A stretch of 64,000 nt of DNA. It comes from Salticus scenicus. Lineage: Eukaryota; Arthropoda; Arachnida; Araneae; Salticidae. This document shows, in pieces, positions 11,061 through 21,716 of the stretch. Position 1 is the first letter of the stretch. Each line of letters opens with the position of its first letter. The position numbers and the translations under genes were made by a program. The DNA is taken from positions 354,032,602 to 354,096,601 of the forward strand of contig OZ005652.1 in the NCBI GenBank assembly GCA_963930645.1, read 5' to 3'. The notes below the pieces were generated by a model. That model was not told the origin of the DNA, made no database searches, and saw only the letters and a program-made list of their open reading frames with translations.

Positions 11061-11551
11061 AGTATAGAATTATTACGAAGGGCGGGAAGGGGTCGGGCGC
11101 AGAGGTAAAAATAAATAAATTCAGATAAAATGTTGGAGATTAGTATTATTAGGTTTAAAAGCCCGAGAGAACAACTGCGAGTATCTTTTAAAGTTTAAAA
11201 TAATTAGGAGGGGCGGGAACGGTTGGTGAAGGAGCATGCGAGCCTTGCGCGCCTGTATACGCTGCCGCAGGCAGTGGTGGCCCGAACCGATTATTTCACT
11301 GATGGGATAATTTTTGTTTTATGTTTTTCCCTTACGATAATATAGTGATTCATTAAGAGTGTTGAAAATAAATGCGCGCGCGCAGCGCTCAATTGCCTGC
11401 GCTGCCAAGGGCAGTGGGGACCCGTTGCGACATTTTTTCCAAACACATTTTTTTCCCCCTCTTTTTTTTTTTGTTTTTCGCATGATACAAATTGATGCAA
11501 GTTTGAGATTTCATTAACTATAGTGATTCATTTAAAAATAGTGACCAGCGA

Positions 11552-11570
11552 AGCGGGCGTAGCCTGCTAG
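11552..11570 (+). other. Helitron 3' terminal hairpin and CTAG end
   Basis: Seven-base stem with one G-T pair, three-base loop, immediately followed by the terminal AG. A 3' hairpin near a CTRR end is the termination signal of Helitron rolling-circle transposition. Here the stem overlaps the CTAG instead of lying some 10 bases upstream. Confidence 0.65.
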
Positions 11571-12749
11571 TAAATGTATAAAAACAGTGTAAGAGAAACT
11601 TCATTAATTGTTTTGATCACAAGAATCTGCGACGATGTTTTTGAAATTTGAAATTAATGTAATTTATTTTATCTGGTTAAAAATGTCTTTTTTAAATGAA
11701 CATGTACAAATAAAGCAGTTATATCTAGTTGTCTTACTTCCCACAATTCTTTTATCAGGACTCTATACGGAATGGAAATATTTCAGCCTTTTTTCTAACG
11801 AAGTCTTTCTACTATAATTTTTAACCTGTTTTAACACTACACATTACTATACAATGTCGATAAAGATTCCTCTATGAAAATTGTAGCAAGAAAAGTCTCT
11901 GTTAAACAAAGTTTATGCTCCCTGGTTATATCGTATGATGCCTAGGAATTACTAATTAAAATAATATACATATATACCACCCTTTATCTCGCGAATAATT
12001 CAAAATTTCTAAAAGTTAAAAAAGTCATGAATATTTAATTTAATGTAATCATGTCTGAATAAATATTTTTGTTCCGTAAGCCTTAATGGTGTCTTGCAGG
12101 ACTACTTTTAAATTTTAAATAGGAAAGGGATATTTTTAAAGATCGTAGTATTTTGTAGGTCCTGTGTTTTTGTAAAATTATAGACAACGTTGAAAACTAA
12201 ATTAAAGTTTACAACTGCTTTTTAATTTTAAAATTGTCTATAACAAAAATTCGTTTACATTTAAAAGAATTTTCTTAGATTATTTAAATAATTACTTATT
12301 AATATATATATTTACTGTAAGTGCCGTTAGTGAAAATAGACTTCACGTCACGTTTTATAAGGCAAAATATATTCTGTATTGATATTATCTGAGATATATG
12401 TTCAATGGTTTTAATTAAAACAAATAGAAATTTTCTTTTCTAAATAATTGAAACAAAACTTAAAATAATAACGTTCGGTATTTTAAAAATAATAATTAAA
12501 ATAAAAGAATGTTTTTTTTTTTTTTTATTATTATATAGATATATATACATAAGTATAGTTTTACTCAATAGTTTACGAAGTTTTAATAACATTTTTCTAA
12601 CGTTTTAGAGATACAAAAGTAAAAATGGTTCTTCAAAGGAAATAATTGGAAAATTGACAACAAATCGCGTAAAAAACAAAATATTCCTCTCTATCATTAT
12701 AAGAGTGATAAGTTTGTACACTGTAACTGAAGATTTATCGACTGTTTAC

Positions 12750-12789
12750 TATTTTTCGATGCATTTGCTTAAGAATGCATCGAAAAATA
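12750..12789. repeat. Perfect 15-bp hairpin
   Basis: TATTTTTCGATGCAT (12,750-12,764) is exactly complementary to 12,775-12,789 with a 10-base loop. It abuts a three-unit tandem repeat. Role unknown. Confidence 0.85.
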
Positions 12790-12858
12790 AATAAAGTTAT
12801 ATGTGTTTGTTAATAAATAAAGTTATATGTGTGTCAAATAAATAAAGTTATATGTGTT
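12784..12858 (+). repeat. Three tandem copies of a ~25 bp unit
   Basis: The unit AATAAATAAAGTTATATGTG is repeated three times with short spacers, followed by an (ATTT)n tract. The first unit overlaps the right arm of the hairpin. Confidence 0.85.
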
Positions 12859-13013
12859 TATTTATTTATTTATTTATTTTTAACCCGCTGTTTTTCAGCT
12901 ACGTCTTGGAATTATCAACGAAATTTAACGCTACTGAAGATAAAATAAGAACCTTGTTTTTAAACAATGTATAAGTATTTGAATAAAATTATGTTAAATA
13001 TCTGGTAAAATGC

Positions 13014-14523
13014 TATATGTGTACCGTTTTGCCTCCGTAGTTTTCCAACAGATTACTCTACTGGTTATTGGTTGTAGAAATAAATAGAAGTAGACATCAT
13101 ACCATAAGCTTGGACATTTCAACGCCCTAAATACATTAGTTGATTTGTTTCTGCATTTTAAAGTTAGTCTTAAAGATTAGTGTGAAGGACGTAAAGTTAG
13201 TAATTGAAAGATTCGGTTGTTACCGACGAAGTATTGTCGTATGCACTAATGGTGGATGGTGCACGTAAAATCCGTCGTGGCCGCTATGTCCTCCATTTTG
13301 CTATCCAATTTATACATCTGCAGTTCACCGAAATGAAACAGCCAAACCCTCCGTGAAGAATCAAAATTGGAATGGAGTGTTTCTGGACCATAATTAGCGG
13401 TGAGTCCGAAGTCGTCGTCAATTGCCTATAGCGCAACACTAATACGAAGCTAAACAACACCAATGAAGTATCCAACGTAGAGTTGTTCTAGATTGAAAAC
13501 ATTATTTATTGATTTCGTTGGGTTTTACGTCCCACTTGTTTTAGGCTACGTCAGTTTATGTGTCGATATCTTATTTGCGGAAGGTTTTAATTCTCTGCTT
13601 CAATATAAAAGAATATACGGTTGAAATCCATAGAATATTCTAAAAAGTAAATGAAAACGTGTCGTGGGATGCATTATTGCTTTAAGAATGATATTTTTGT
13701 ATCAAAAACCGATATAGCGTTGAAGATTGAAGAACTTTAAATCTGCAAAAGTGGGAGGAAATACTCTATGAAGTCAAACAAGAAAAAAACTGGTATCTTC
13801 ATTATAAGTTCCCCAACAAGCCATTTTAAAATGCCTCAAAGCCGAGGGAATGATTAAAAGTAAGGAAAATGGGTACCGTATGAGTTGAAGACGAAAGAAG
13901 TTTAATAGAATTGATTTGTTTATAAACAAATGCTTGAAAGGTAAAGACGGAAGGGATTTCTACATCGAATTGTGCTTGGAGGAAAAAATGAGTTCATTTC
14001 AAATTCAGGCTCTGCATTTGTTGCTACCAGCTAGGCGTAGTATATGTACAGCTGCAAAATCCACATAAAACACTTACAGGCTATCTGTCATGGAAACAAA
14101 TAATTCATTTAAGCCTAGTACTGAAAGAAAAATAGTTGAAATACAACAAGAAACATAATATAATTATTTTGCAGCATGCGAATGCGAGATCCCATATTGT
14201 AAATTCGGTGAAAACACACATCTAAACGTTTAAATGGTAGAACATACTCTACTTGATGCATTTTCTGAGTATCATTTGTTTCGATTAATGGCACATGGCC
14301 TGAGATTTTTTTTTTTCATGAAGAAATCAAGAATTGGATCGATTGGTGAATCGCCTCAAATGATGAGCAGTTTTTTCGACCCCGGAATAAAACGAAAGAC
14401 GGGAGAAAGTAGTGGACATTGGTAGGTAATATTTGGATTCTCAAATGTATAGCTAATATACATATTATAATAAAGCGTCAAACATCTGGGGAAAAAAAAA
14501 AGTGCAAGGAATGATGTACGCAT
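13014..14523 (+). pseudogene. mariner transposon remnant, copy A
   Basis: The left end reads TGTGTACCGTTTTGCCTCCG and the right end (14,513-14,523) ATGTACGCATA. These are decayed versions of the TAGGTGTACAACTTTG-type ends better preserved in the unit-B copy. Near the 3' end the plus strand reads ILQHANARSH and later NSVKTHI, which corresponds to the mariner region around the second catalytic aspartate; that position is alanine here. Frames are broken throughout. The element is present in both duplication units, so it inserted before the duplication. Short open stretches at 13,284-13,475 and 14,234-14,425 are fragments of it or of its complement. Confidence 0.7.
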
Positions 14524-14791
14524 AATATGAACAGTTATGCGGAAGAACAATTTTCACTGCCCAAAAGTGGACGATAGGTAAAGACATATATTTTAATTTT
14601 TCCTTTTTTTTTTTTTTTTTGTTTTTTACATAATTTAATAAAAATAATCTGGTGTGTCACTCACACGACTTTCTCTTACCCTGAAATTTAATACTATAAA
14701 TACAGGTAAGATAACGATGTTATGTAAACCTATGTTAAACAATTCAAATTAGGCTTCGGAAGAGTTTTATATGATAATTAATTCTTTGTGA
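14524..14791. other. AT-rich DNA with poly(T) tract
   Basis: No feature is visible apart from a T-run near 14,600-14,620. Confidence 0.5.
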
Positions 14792-14808
14792 GGGGGGGGG
14801 GGGGGGGG
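14792..14808 (+). repeat. Homopolymer run of 17 G
   Basis: Seventeen consecutive G immediately upstream of retroposon copy 2. Runs of G this long are rare in AT-rich DNA and may vary between reads. Confidence 0.9.
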
Positions 14809-15019
14809 CTACCGCCGCCGTCAACATCCCGTTTCATTAATGTACCTACATTTATACAGAATTTAATTCGGTTATTAAAAAATAATTCTGTTTTTAAAAA
14901 ATAATTTATTAAAATTATTATTTAAGAAAATTATCTTTTATGATAATGCAGATGATTTCCATATTAGAGAAATAGTATAACACTAAATAACTAAAAAAAG
15001 TCCATTTTATTCCCAGTAT

Positions 15020-15069
<50 letters not shown>

Positions 15070-15727
15070 CATATATATATATACATATATATATATATAC
15101 ATATATATATATATTTTTTTTTTTAAGTAAAAAAAAAAAAAAAAAAAAAAAAAATCGATAACTTTGTTTTAAATTATCGCAGATCGATGGTTTTCAACCT
15201 TTCGTTTTAAAGCTATTGGCGAGCTCTTTTGAAAAATACCCATCATAAAAATTTACTTCCCCCCCCTCCTGGGGGGGAGGCGAGGCTCCTACATACACAT
15301 TTTTTTTCCCAGTTCGCTATCTCTATTACAAAAAATATATGTTAGTTTCATTTGGCTTAGTGCAGTCTATAGATGTTAAACTCTACTTACCTGCAATTTC
15401 CTCCGTAGACGTAATGTATTTGAATATTTTTGAGTGTCCCTGTACACGAACCTTTTGCTTCATCTCAACGAAAAGCTTACTGTAGCATCCCTATATGATA
15501 CACATTTAGAATACCAAGTTTGAACTTTCTGCCATAATTTGTTTTTGAGATATGCTAATATCAGACAGACACACACACAGACAGACACACATACATCCAC
15601 ACAGACCATTTGCTAAAAACATGATTCAGGGGATCTCAGAACATGTAAATATAACAAAATCTCACTGTCGAAAATTTGACCCAAAAACAATACTTTCTCT
15701 ACCTTATGGGTAAGAGAAAGTAAAAAT
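14809..15727 (+). mobile_element. Retroposon with terminal hairpin, copy 2
   Basis: Matches copies at 5,793-6,658 and 53,653-54,430. Shared parts: AAAATTATTATTTAAG, GATTTCCATATTAGAGAA, a (TA)n tract at 15,025-15,113, the AACCTTTCGTTTTAAAG phrase, a C/G-run patch near 15,258-15,285, GATACAC and a CACACACAGACAGAC stretch, and the 3' hairpin TACTTTCTCTACC...GGTAAGAGAAAGTA followed by AAAA. The 5' part differs from copies 1 and 3 (CTACCGCCGCCGTC in place of GGCCACCACATGA). No coding frame is seen. Confidence 0.65.
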
Positions 15728-15759
15728 AATATGGAATCTCATACCAAAAGTCCCTCGGG

Positions 15760-15904
15760 ATGATTTGAAAATTTCCAAAGATATACGAAAGTTGTTATAG
15801 CATATTTATTATTTTTTTTTTCGGTTTTTGAAAAAATTTTGTTTTTCTTTGTAGGCAAATCTATGTTTTCATTATAAGTTATCGAATTTTCATATTAAAT
15901 TAAA

Positions 15905-15938
<34 letters not shown>

Positions 15939-16660
15939 TAAATATTTATTAATATATATATATTTGTTAAATATTGCAAATTTTGTATGTCTTAGTGAGT
16001 AATTTAAAAATTATCGCAGTATACATAACGTATTTCTCTTCATATGTGCTTTAAAATTTTCCGTATTTATTTATGTTTTAAGTTATATTTTAATATTCGG
16101 TTTCGATAAAATATGACTAGATCTTTTTTTTTTCTTTTCATGTATCACAGAAATTAGTTTTTAAATGTAATTTTAATTTTCGTCTTTAAAAGCGAATATT
16201 CTTTCGATTCATATTCTGTAATTTCCTCTCAGCGATTATTTCAAGGTAATGTCGTTTTAAACATCATAATGATTGTACTTATAAAAATTTCTTAATTTAA
16301 CTTTCAGAAGTTAAAACTATTATCGTAATTAACTTTTAAAAGTAAAAGTGAAATAAAATGAAGTTAGCAGATGGGAAGACAACATGTGTTTCATGATATG
16401 AGAAATATTTTTAAGACGTGACAATAATGACTTTAAATTTCATTTTAAAAGTTAATGTTAAAACTAAAATGTAATTTTAGATGCATATTTTTATTTTTAC
16501 TTTTGATGATACATCTTGTGATTTTTTTGTTTAAAAGTATTTATTTATTGATTAATGTACGAGACATAAATATTTATATTAAATAATAGCAGTTCCGATA
16601 AATTCCAGTAAATCACATTACATTTTGTCACAGATGAATAATAATAATAATAATAATAAA
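15760..16660 (+). repeat. Duplicated block shared with 49,260-50,030
   Basis: Well aligned with unit B. Shared phrases include TTTTAATATTCGGTTTC, AGCGAATATTCTTTCGATTC, TTAGCAGATGGGAAG and ATTTCATTTTRAAAGTTAATG. A long poly(A) tract lies at 15,907-15,936. No conserved reading frame. Confidence 0.8.
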
Positions 16661-16799
16661 AATGAGAAGATTGAATGTTCTAAAAAATGTATGCGTGATT
16701 ATGACTGCTGCATTTTGAAATTCTTGTTTATGAAGGTATTGGTTCTCAGTGATTATATTTTATATGCATATAGAGTAGATGCTTAGGTGATAGTAATAG

Positions 16800-17215
16800 T
16801 TTGGTAATTAATTTCGTGCATTTTAAGATTCATACGCAACGAGGTTGCACTATCCAATGGGTTTTTTTAACGTGTGTGAAGCATGCATATGAACATAATA
16901 GGGAATGTTGCGGTAGGAATTTTGTGCATTTTTAGATTCATGCTGAGCGAGGTAGCCATATACAGTGATATATTTTACATTTGAAATTTCATATATGAGC
17001 GTGTTAGTGGTTGTTTAGAAATATAATTTCTTGCAGGGTGAGGTAGAGGTAAGAGTGGTTTTACGCATTTGTCCGGAGTCTATATGGATAAAGCGTATAT
17101 ATATGCTTAATTGTTTTTGCCGAAAAACCGACTTCCGTACATTTTGATATTCATATGCTGTAATGCAGCTACTGAATACTGAGATGCGAAATTTTGTGTA
17201 TTTATATCGTGTCAA
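16800..17215 (+). repeat. Degenerate ~105 bp tandem repeat
   Basis: Units near 16,812, 16,918 and 17,128 share AATTTYGTGCATTTTWAGAT and TTCATACGCAACGAGGTTGC-like text. They are strongly diverged. The minus-strand open stretch at 17,015-17,218 lies inside and does not look like a gene. Confidence 0.5.
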
Positions 17216-17490
17216 CATATTTTATGATTTAATTATATTTTAACTGTGTTTGGTACTAATTTTATATATTTAAACTGAATTTTTCTTTAAAAACTCTATG
17301 TTACATTTTTTTTTTTGCTGTAAACTGTTTGTTTTAAAGTATATTCTGCAGTTATCTCATTTACCCCCATTTTTAATGTGGCGTTTATTCATTATACATC
17401 AAAAAGTTTTGAAAGTCCTGAAAAAAAAAACAAAATAGTTTCTAATTGTCGACTTATCAGAAACACGCCTTGTCATTAAATATATATATA
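17216..17490. other. No feature recognised
   Basis: AT-rich DNA leading to a short (TA)n run at 17,479-17,492 that borders the next transposon. Confidence 0.5.
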
Positions 17491-17492
17491 TA

Positions 17493-18247
17493 CCGGGTGA
17501 TCCAAAAGTCAGGACCAACTTTAAAATTGAATAATTCGAAAACGAATCAAGATACAAAGATACGGTTTGCACCAAACGGATGAAAACGAAACCGGGTTTT
17601 GTGTGGCAAAGGAAAGAAATTAGTTCTGTTGGCGACCAACAGATGGCCCTATAGTGTTTTATTTCACCAAAAGATGATTTACAAATGAAACAAAAATGTT
17701 TACAACTTACAAATCACCTTAATTACAGTTAATTAGTACTACTACAGTAACTGTTCATCATTCAGAAGTACAGCTGTGAGATGATTCAACACATCGTTCA
17801 CAGCATTTAGTAGCATTTCTTGCGTTATGGCAGACAAATTTTGGCGGATGGCATCTTTCAGTGCTGCTACTAATGCCGGTTGGTCGCGGTACACTTTTGA
17901 TTTCCAAGAATCCCCACAGCGAAAAGTCACAGGGTGTCAGATCGGGAGATCTTCGAGGCCATGCGTGATTAAAGTAACGACTGAGAATGCGATATTTCGA
18001 TGCATAAAAGCTTCGACTACCATTACCTGCTGTAGTTGTCCCTTTTTATATCGTTTGTTGCTTTGCATAATCCTACATCAAAAATACGTCAGCGCCAGCT
18101 GTTGGTCGCCAACAGAACCATTTTTTTTCGTTGCCATAAAAAACCCGGCTACTTTTCGATCCGTTTGGTGCAAACCGTATCTTTGTATCTTGATTCGTTT
18201 TCGAATTATTCAATTTTAAAGTTGGTTCTGACTTTTGGATCACCCTG
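17493..18247. mobile_element. Tc1/mariner-like element with long inverted repeats, internally deleted
   Basis: Ends are CCGGGTGATCCAAAAGTC (left) and the complement of CAGGGTGATCCAAAAGTC (right), each flanked by TA. The inverted repeats extend about 150 bp inward (17,493-17,650 and 18,090-18,247) and remain similar, including TAATTCGAAAACGAATCAAG. Only the C-terminal end of a transposase survives, on the minus strand at 17,742-17,930. At 755 bp the element is well short of an autonomous one (over 1.2 kb), so it is an internal-deletion derivative. Plus-strand open stretches (17,827-18,219, 18,036-18,260) are antisense by-products. A related but different end, CCGGGTGATTCAAAAGTC, occurs at 19,409. 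Confidence 0.75.
17742..17930 (-). pseudogene. Transposase C-terminal fragment
   Basis: Sixty-two codons ending at a stop near the left inverted repeat. The phrase VYRDQPALVAALKDAIRQNL followed by an acidic/leucine-rich tail resembles the extreme C-terminus of Tc1/mariner-type (IS630-related DDE) transposases, in which 'L K ... I R' precedes the last helix. No catalytic residue is included. Its position next to the left end, reading outward on the minus strand, fits the usual layout of such elements. Family assignment below superfamily level is uncertain. Confidence 0.55.
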
Positions 18248-18249
18248 TA

Positions 18250-18485
18250 CATGTAGATAAATTCTGCATTTTTACCATTATTTCTATATGCCCTAAGATT
18301 TTTTTTTTTCAAATAAATAATAACCTTACATTAGTTAATTAAAAAAAAAGTTTGACTAATTTAAATATTTAACACTTCTCTCTTTACATAACACTTCACT
18401 ATCAACACTAAATACTTTTCTCTATATTTAACTAGATTTTTTAAACTAGATATGTTTCATTTTTCATCACATTTATCAACACACA

Positions 18486-18529
<44 letters not shown>

Positions 18530-19200
18530 ATGCTCTATTGTTTTTACATTGGTGTGTTTTAAATTCGATTATTGTATTTTATTTTTCTGAGACTCTGTGG
18601 GCATTAATTTTCGTGGTAGTTTTCTATTGAATCCTAGACTACACTTAAGGAGAATTGGCACCGCTTAAGCTTTGATATAAAAATTTTTATTTCCATTTAA
18701 TAGACAAAAAACTATATTGATTTTATTAAATAAAATATATATTCAGGGAAATGTTTTTTTTTTTTTTTTTTGTGAATTCATGAATTTATGATCTTAAATA
18801 CAGATAACTAACAAGGAAGGTCGTCATAGGCACATAGGCAAAAAAATTCGAAAAAACTACAAAACACTCTCCTCATGAAATTATGTATGGGAAAAAAAAA
18901 ATCGCTAGAATCGCTATATGTTGTCTGCAAAAAAATATGACCGATTTTTCGCTTATATATCGCTAGTTTTCGGCACAATGAATCCTGATACAAAACAGTT
19001 TTTTGATAAATACTCAATACAGAAATACATTTTCCATACTCTTCATACTAAACTAGTTTTAAAACGTAATAAAACTAAATATAGTTTATACGTCTCATTA
19101 ATATATTAAAACCAATGTAACATTTACAATGAGATAAAATATACGAAAATTTAAATCTTTAAAAATGCATTTCAATTAAAAACATTAAAACCCAAGACAG
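18250..19200. other. No gene recognised
   Basis: AT-rich DNA with long poly(A) tracts (18,487-18,518, 18,749-18,770 as T) and two short overlapping open stretches on opposite strands near 18,808-19,109 without any recognisable motif. Confidence 0.5.
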
Positions 19201-19202
19201 AT

Positions 19203-19234
19203 GTTTCGGCTAGAACACTAGCCCCCCCTCAGTG
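19203..19234 (-). other. Hammerhead-like motif (degenerate)
   Basis: On the minus strand the order is CTGAGGG, then GGCTAG and CTAGCC (a 6-bp stem with a TGTT loop), then GAAAC. This resembles the hammerhead layout CTGANGA, stem II, GAAA, but the first core box is not exact. Such motifs occur in Penelope-like retroelements. Probably a decayed fragment with no activity. Confidence 0.35.
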
Positions 19235-19408
19235 TCAAAATTGAATCCCGTATTTTTCTAGAGGGCGCTTTTACCAAAATGCAACATTCTGCCTTGAACG
19301 AGGCTAGAGCTATTCCCCCTGAATATTTAATCTTGCTATGATGTATTATGAATTTTTGTAAATGTTCTTATATTCCCATGATATATATATATATATATAT
19401 AAATTATA

Positions 19409-19509
19409 CCGGGTGATTCAAAAGTCGCAAAAAAAGTAATAATGTATTATTCAAAAAGTAATTAGAGTATCTTTATGTGGATTTCACTGGAATGTACAGA
19501 AAAGCATGG

Positions 19510-19555
<46 letters not shown>

Positions 19556-20015
19556 AAGTTTTAGTTACATTTTACACTGACATATCGCGCTGTATTTGCA
19601 CTATTCTCTCACATTTTAAACTGATTTGCCTGATTAAACAAATCCATATTTCGAAATCAGAACCTTTTATTTAGGAAAATTCCCAATGCGCAACTTTTGA
19701 CATGCATTGTATTGAATGATGTCCATTATTCTTCGACCACATTTCATGAAATCATGGAAGCATCTGTGCAAGTGCTAACTCAACGAGTCCAGTGCTAAAA
19801 TTGGGGTGAAGGGCATCTGACTCAGAGAAAATGAGCAATAACAGTGCGTAGAATTACTGGATGTTTTCCTAATTTCGAATTTTCAGTCAATCTGGCATGC
19901 CTCTAACCTTTTGGATGCGTCCTCACTTCTAGTTATAGGATGTGGCTGCACTGTACACTGAGCTGTAGAAATATCTGTAGCAGATTTGGTATTTTGAAGA
20001 CCATGGATTCATTTA
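19409..20015. mobile_element. Remnant of a DDE transposon (left end only)
   Basis: Begins with CCGGGTGATTCAAAAGTC after a TA, resembling the end of the element at 17,493. An (AT)n run lies inside (19,494-19,551), followed by moderately less AT-rich sequence (19,680-19,990) in which I cannot read a continuous transposase. No right end is found; the Penelope-like fragment starts where it might be. The 65-codon open stretch across the AT run is an artefact of the repeat. Confidence 0.4.
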
Positions 20016-20025
20016 AAAATGCAAG

Positions 20026-20292
20026 TTGATCAAACGTGAAATTGGCCATACAGCAAAAATTAGACTACAGGAGCACAGACGATCTTTTAAAAATTGCAAA
20101 AAAAATTCTAAAATTGTAATCCATTCAATAGAAACCGATCATATTTCTGACTTCGATAACATAAAAGTTCTAAACTTTGGTTTTGATATATATAAATCAC
20201 GTATTTTCCTTGAGAGCTGGCACACTGCCAGGTATTTCCGCACTTTCAATGAAGCATGCGCACTGGCTCCTCAATATTCTATACTTCTTTAA
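20026..20292 (+). CDS. GIY-YIG endonuclease-like C-terminal fragment
   Basis: Eighty-eight codons ending at a stop. The residues EIGHTAKIRLQEHRRSFKN correspond to the conserved stretch after the GIY-YIG strands (G-x-T....R..EH), and HSIETDHISDFDNIKVL corresponds to the following H...T.H..d phrase. The tail APQYSILL also fits the typical end of Penelope-like proteins. The GIY and YIG strands themselves are cut off upstream, so the fragment is unlikely to be active. The methionine at 20,026 is simply the first in the surviving frame. A stand-alone GIY-YIG nuclease is less likely, given the hammerhead-like sequence just downstream. Confidence 0.5.
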   Translation: MIKREIGHTAKIRLQEHRRSFKNCKKNSKIVIHSIETDHISDFDNIKVLNFGFDIYKSRIFLESWHTARYFRTFNEACALAPQYSILL

Positions 20293-20340
20293 ATTCCTTG
20301 GGTATCCATGTAATGCTTGCATATTATGTTGTAATGAATA

Positions 20341-20371
20341 CCGATGGGGAAACCCGGACGGGTTTCGAATC
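20341..20371 (+). other. Hammerhead-like hairpin (degenerate)
   Basis: CCGATGGG, then GAAACCC and GGGTTTC forming a 7-bp stem, then GAATC. Compared with the hammerhead core (CTGATGA, stem II, GAAAC), both boxes carry changes. It lies about 50 bases after the stop of the endonuclease fragment, as expected for a Penelope-like 3' region. Confidence 0.35.
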
Positions 20372-20460
20372 GTCCAGATTTTAATTATTTTTATGTGTAT
20401 ATTTTATTTTAAAATGTACTTTAAGTTAAGTTTTGTCTCTTAAATAAAATAGTTTTTGTT

Positions 20461-21387
20461 TTAATATATATAGTTGAGACAGTTTGATGTTTGGGTACCT
20501 TAATGATCAAACGTAATTTAAAGATTTCAAATCAGTGAAAAATCTATCCAAACCCATAAGAATTGTTGCCAGAATATATATTTTATTAAAACCTCCTATT
20601 ATAGATCAATTTATAAATTTTAGATGGGAATATAGGTTTTTATATGAAGCCTTTATTCACGCTAAGATCCCCTTAAGTGTGTTTTATTGAAAGGAGGGAA
20701 AGCGTCTTACAATTAGGCAGACGAGCGCCACGTGAGTTTGAACCTAGCATCTCACGTCTACGAGCGGCGTGATCAGAAAAAAATGTTTTTTGAAATTATT
20801 AAAAATATAAGATAAAAACATCGACAGTCTAAAAATAGAATAAAATATGAATTAAGCCGTATCATAAAAATGGCACAGTTTATATTATAATTATTTCTAT
20901 CTTGTTAAGAATATATGTATGTATATATACAACTTTCATTACAAAATTAGCAAACAAAAAAAGTAATTATTGAAAATGTCAAGTGATAATCTATGTTTTA
21001 AATATTCGACTCTTCCAGACATAATTTATATTTGATGTAGTTATATGTTTAATATTTTATTCCTCATTTTGTTTCTCAGCGTTTTTTAATGTATCATCCC
21101 AACTTACAAACAAACTGGAATAAAACAAATAAATTATGACGCGTACTCTGCAATTCTATCATTAGTGATGATATATTAAATCAAGATACTCTATCTGTTC
21201 TCTTTACGATTTCTAAATATTTGAAAACATTAAATGCACATAGAATAAGTAACCAGTCTGTTAGCGTTAGGTTAACCCCGTTTTTATTGCTAATAATATG
21301 GTATTTTTTGTTAAATAGATAATTTCATAAAAAAGAAGGTGAACCGAAATTTATTAATGAAAAATAATAAAAGATTTTTTTTTTTTG

Positions 21388-21427
<40 letters not shown>

Positions 21428-21685
21428 TGTTCTTTAAAACCAATCATTATTCATCCTATTAATATTGCATTTATTTCCTCTATAGCAGAGCGGATATTGT
21501 ACACTATAAATAAATTTAAATAAGTATAAATAAGTTTTAAAAGAAAAATAAATATTTAAAATAGGCATATCCATTGAGTTAATTACTATTACGAACGTTA
21601 TTATAAATTGTTAAGCCTGATTTTATTGACTGTTTTTGCCTTGCAACATTAGATTTAACACAAAATATTTATAAAATTTATGAGA

Positions 21686-21716
<31 letters not shown>

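Larger units (their letters stand above)
9940..11570 (+). mobile_element. Non-autonomous Helitron
   Basis: Starts TCTATACATATAAAAGAG, ends CCTGCTAG, and lies between host A and T, as Helitrons do. Just before the end, AGCGGGC (11,552-11,558) can pair with GCCTGCT (11,562-11,568) across a 3-base loop. Unit B shows the uninterrupted site (CAA|TAAAC at about 46,283/46,284), which fixes both boundaries to the base. The element is 1,631 bp and lacks any Rep/helicase coding sequence. Its interior consists of two families of tandem repeats and a GC-rich 3' part with runs of G. Related pieces occur on the minus strand at 30,845-31,070 and 39,444-39,760. Confidence 0.85.
11571..13013 (+). repeat. Duplicated block shared with 46,284-47,491
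   Basis: Shared phrases include GGTTATATCGTATGATG / GGTTATGTCCTATGATG and TTTAAATTTTAAATAGGAAA near 12,105 with its partner near 46,642. Open stretches in one copy (for example 11,635-11,817 here and 46,629-46,826 in unit B) are not at equivalent positions, so they are not conserved genes. Confidence 0.75.
20016..20460 (+). mobile_element. Penelope-like element 3' fragment
   Basis: A 5'-truncated piece carrying a GIY-YIG-type endonuclease tail (20,026-20,292) and then a hairpin-rich sequence at 20,341-20,371. That order, a C-terminal GIY-YIG domain followed by a hammerhead-like structure, is characteristic of endonuclease-bearing Penelope-like retroelements. The reverse transcriptase part is missing. 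Confidence 0.5.

Noticed and set aside
17827..18260. Plus-strand open frames of up to 130 codons
   Set aside because: They lie antisense to the transposase fragment and inverted repeat of the element at 17,493-18,247.
20690..20790. tRNA gene
   Set aside because: A B-box-like GGTTCAAACTC is present on the minus strand, but no A box at the right distance and no cloverleaf can be drawn.
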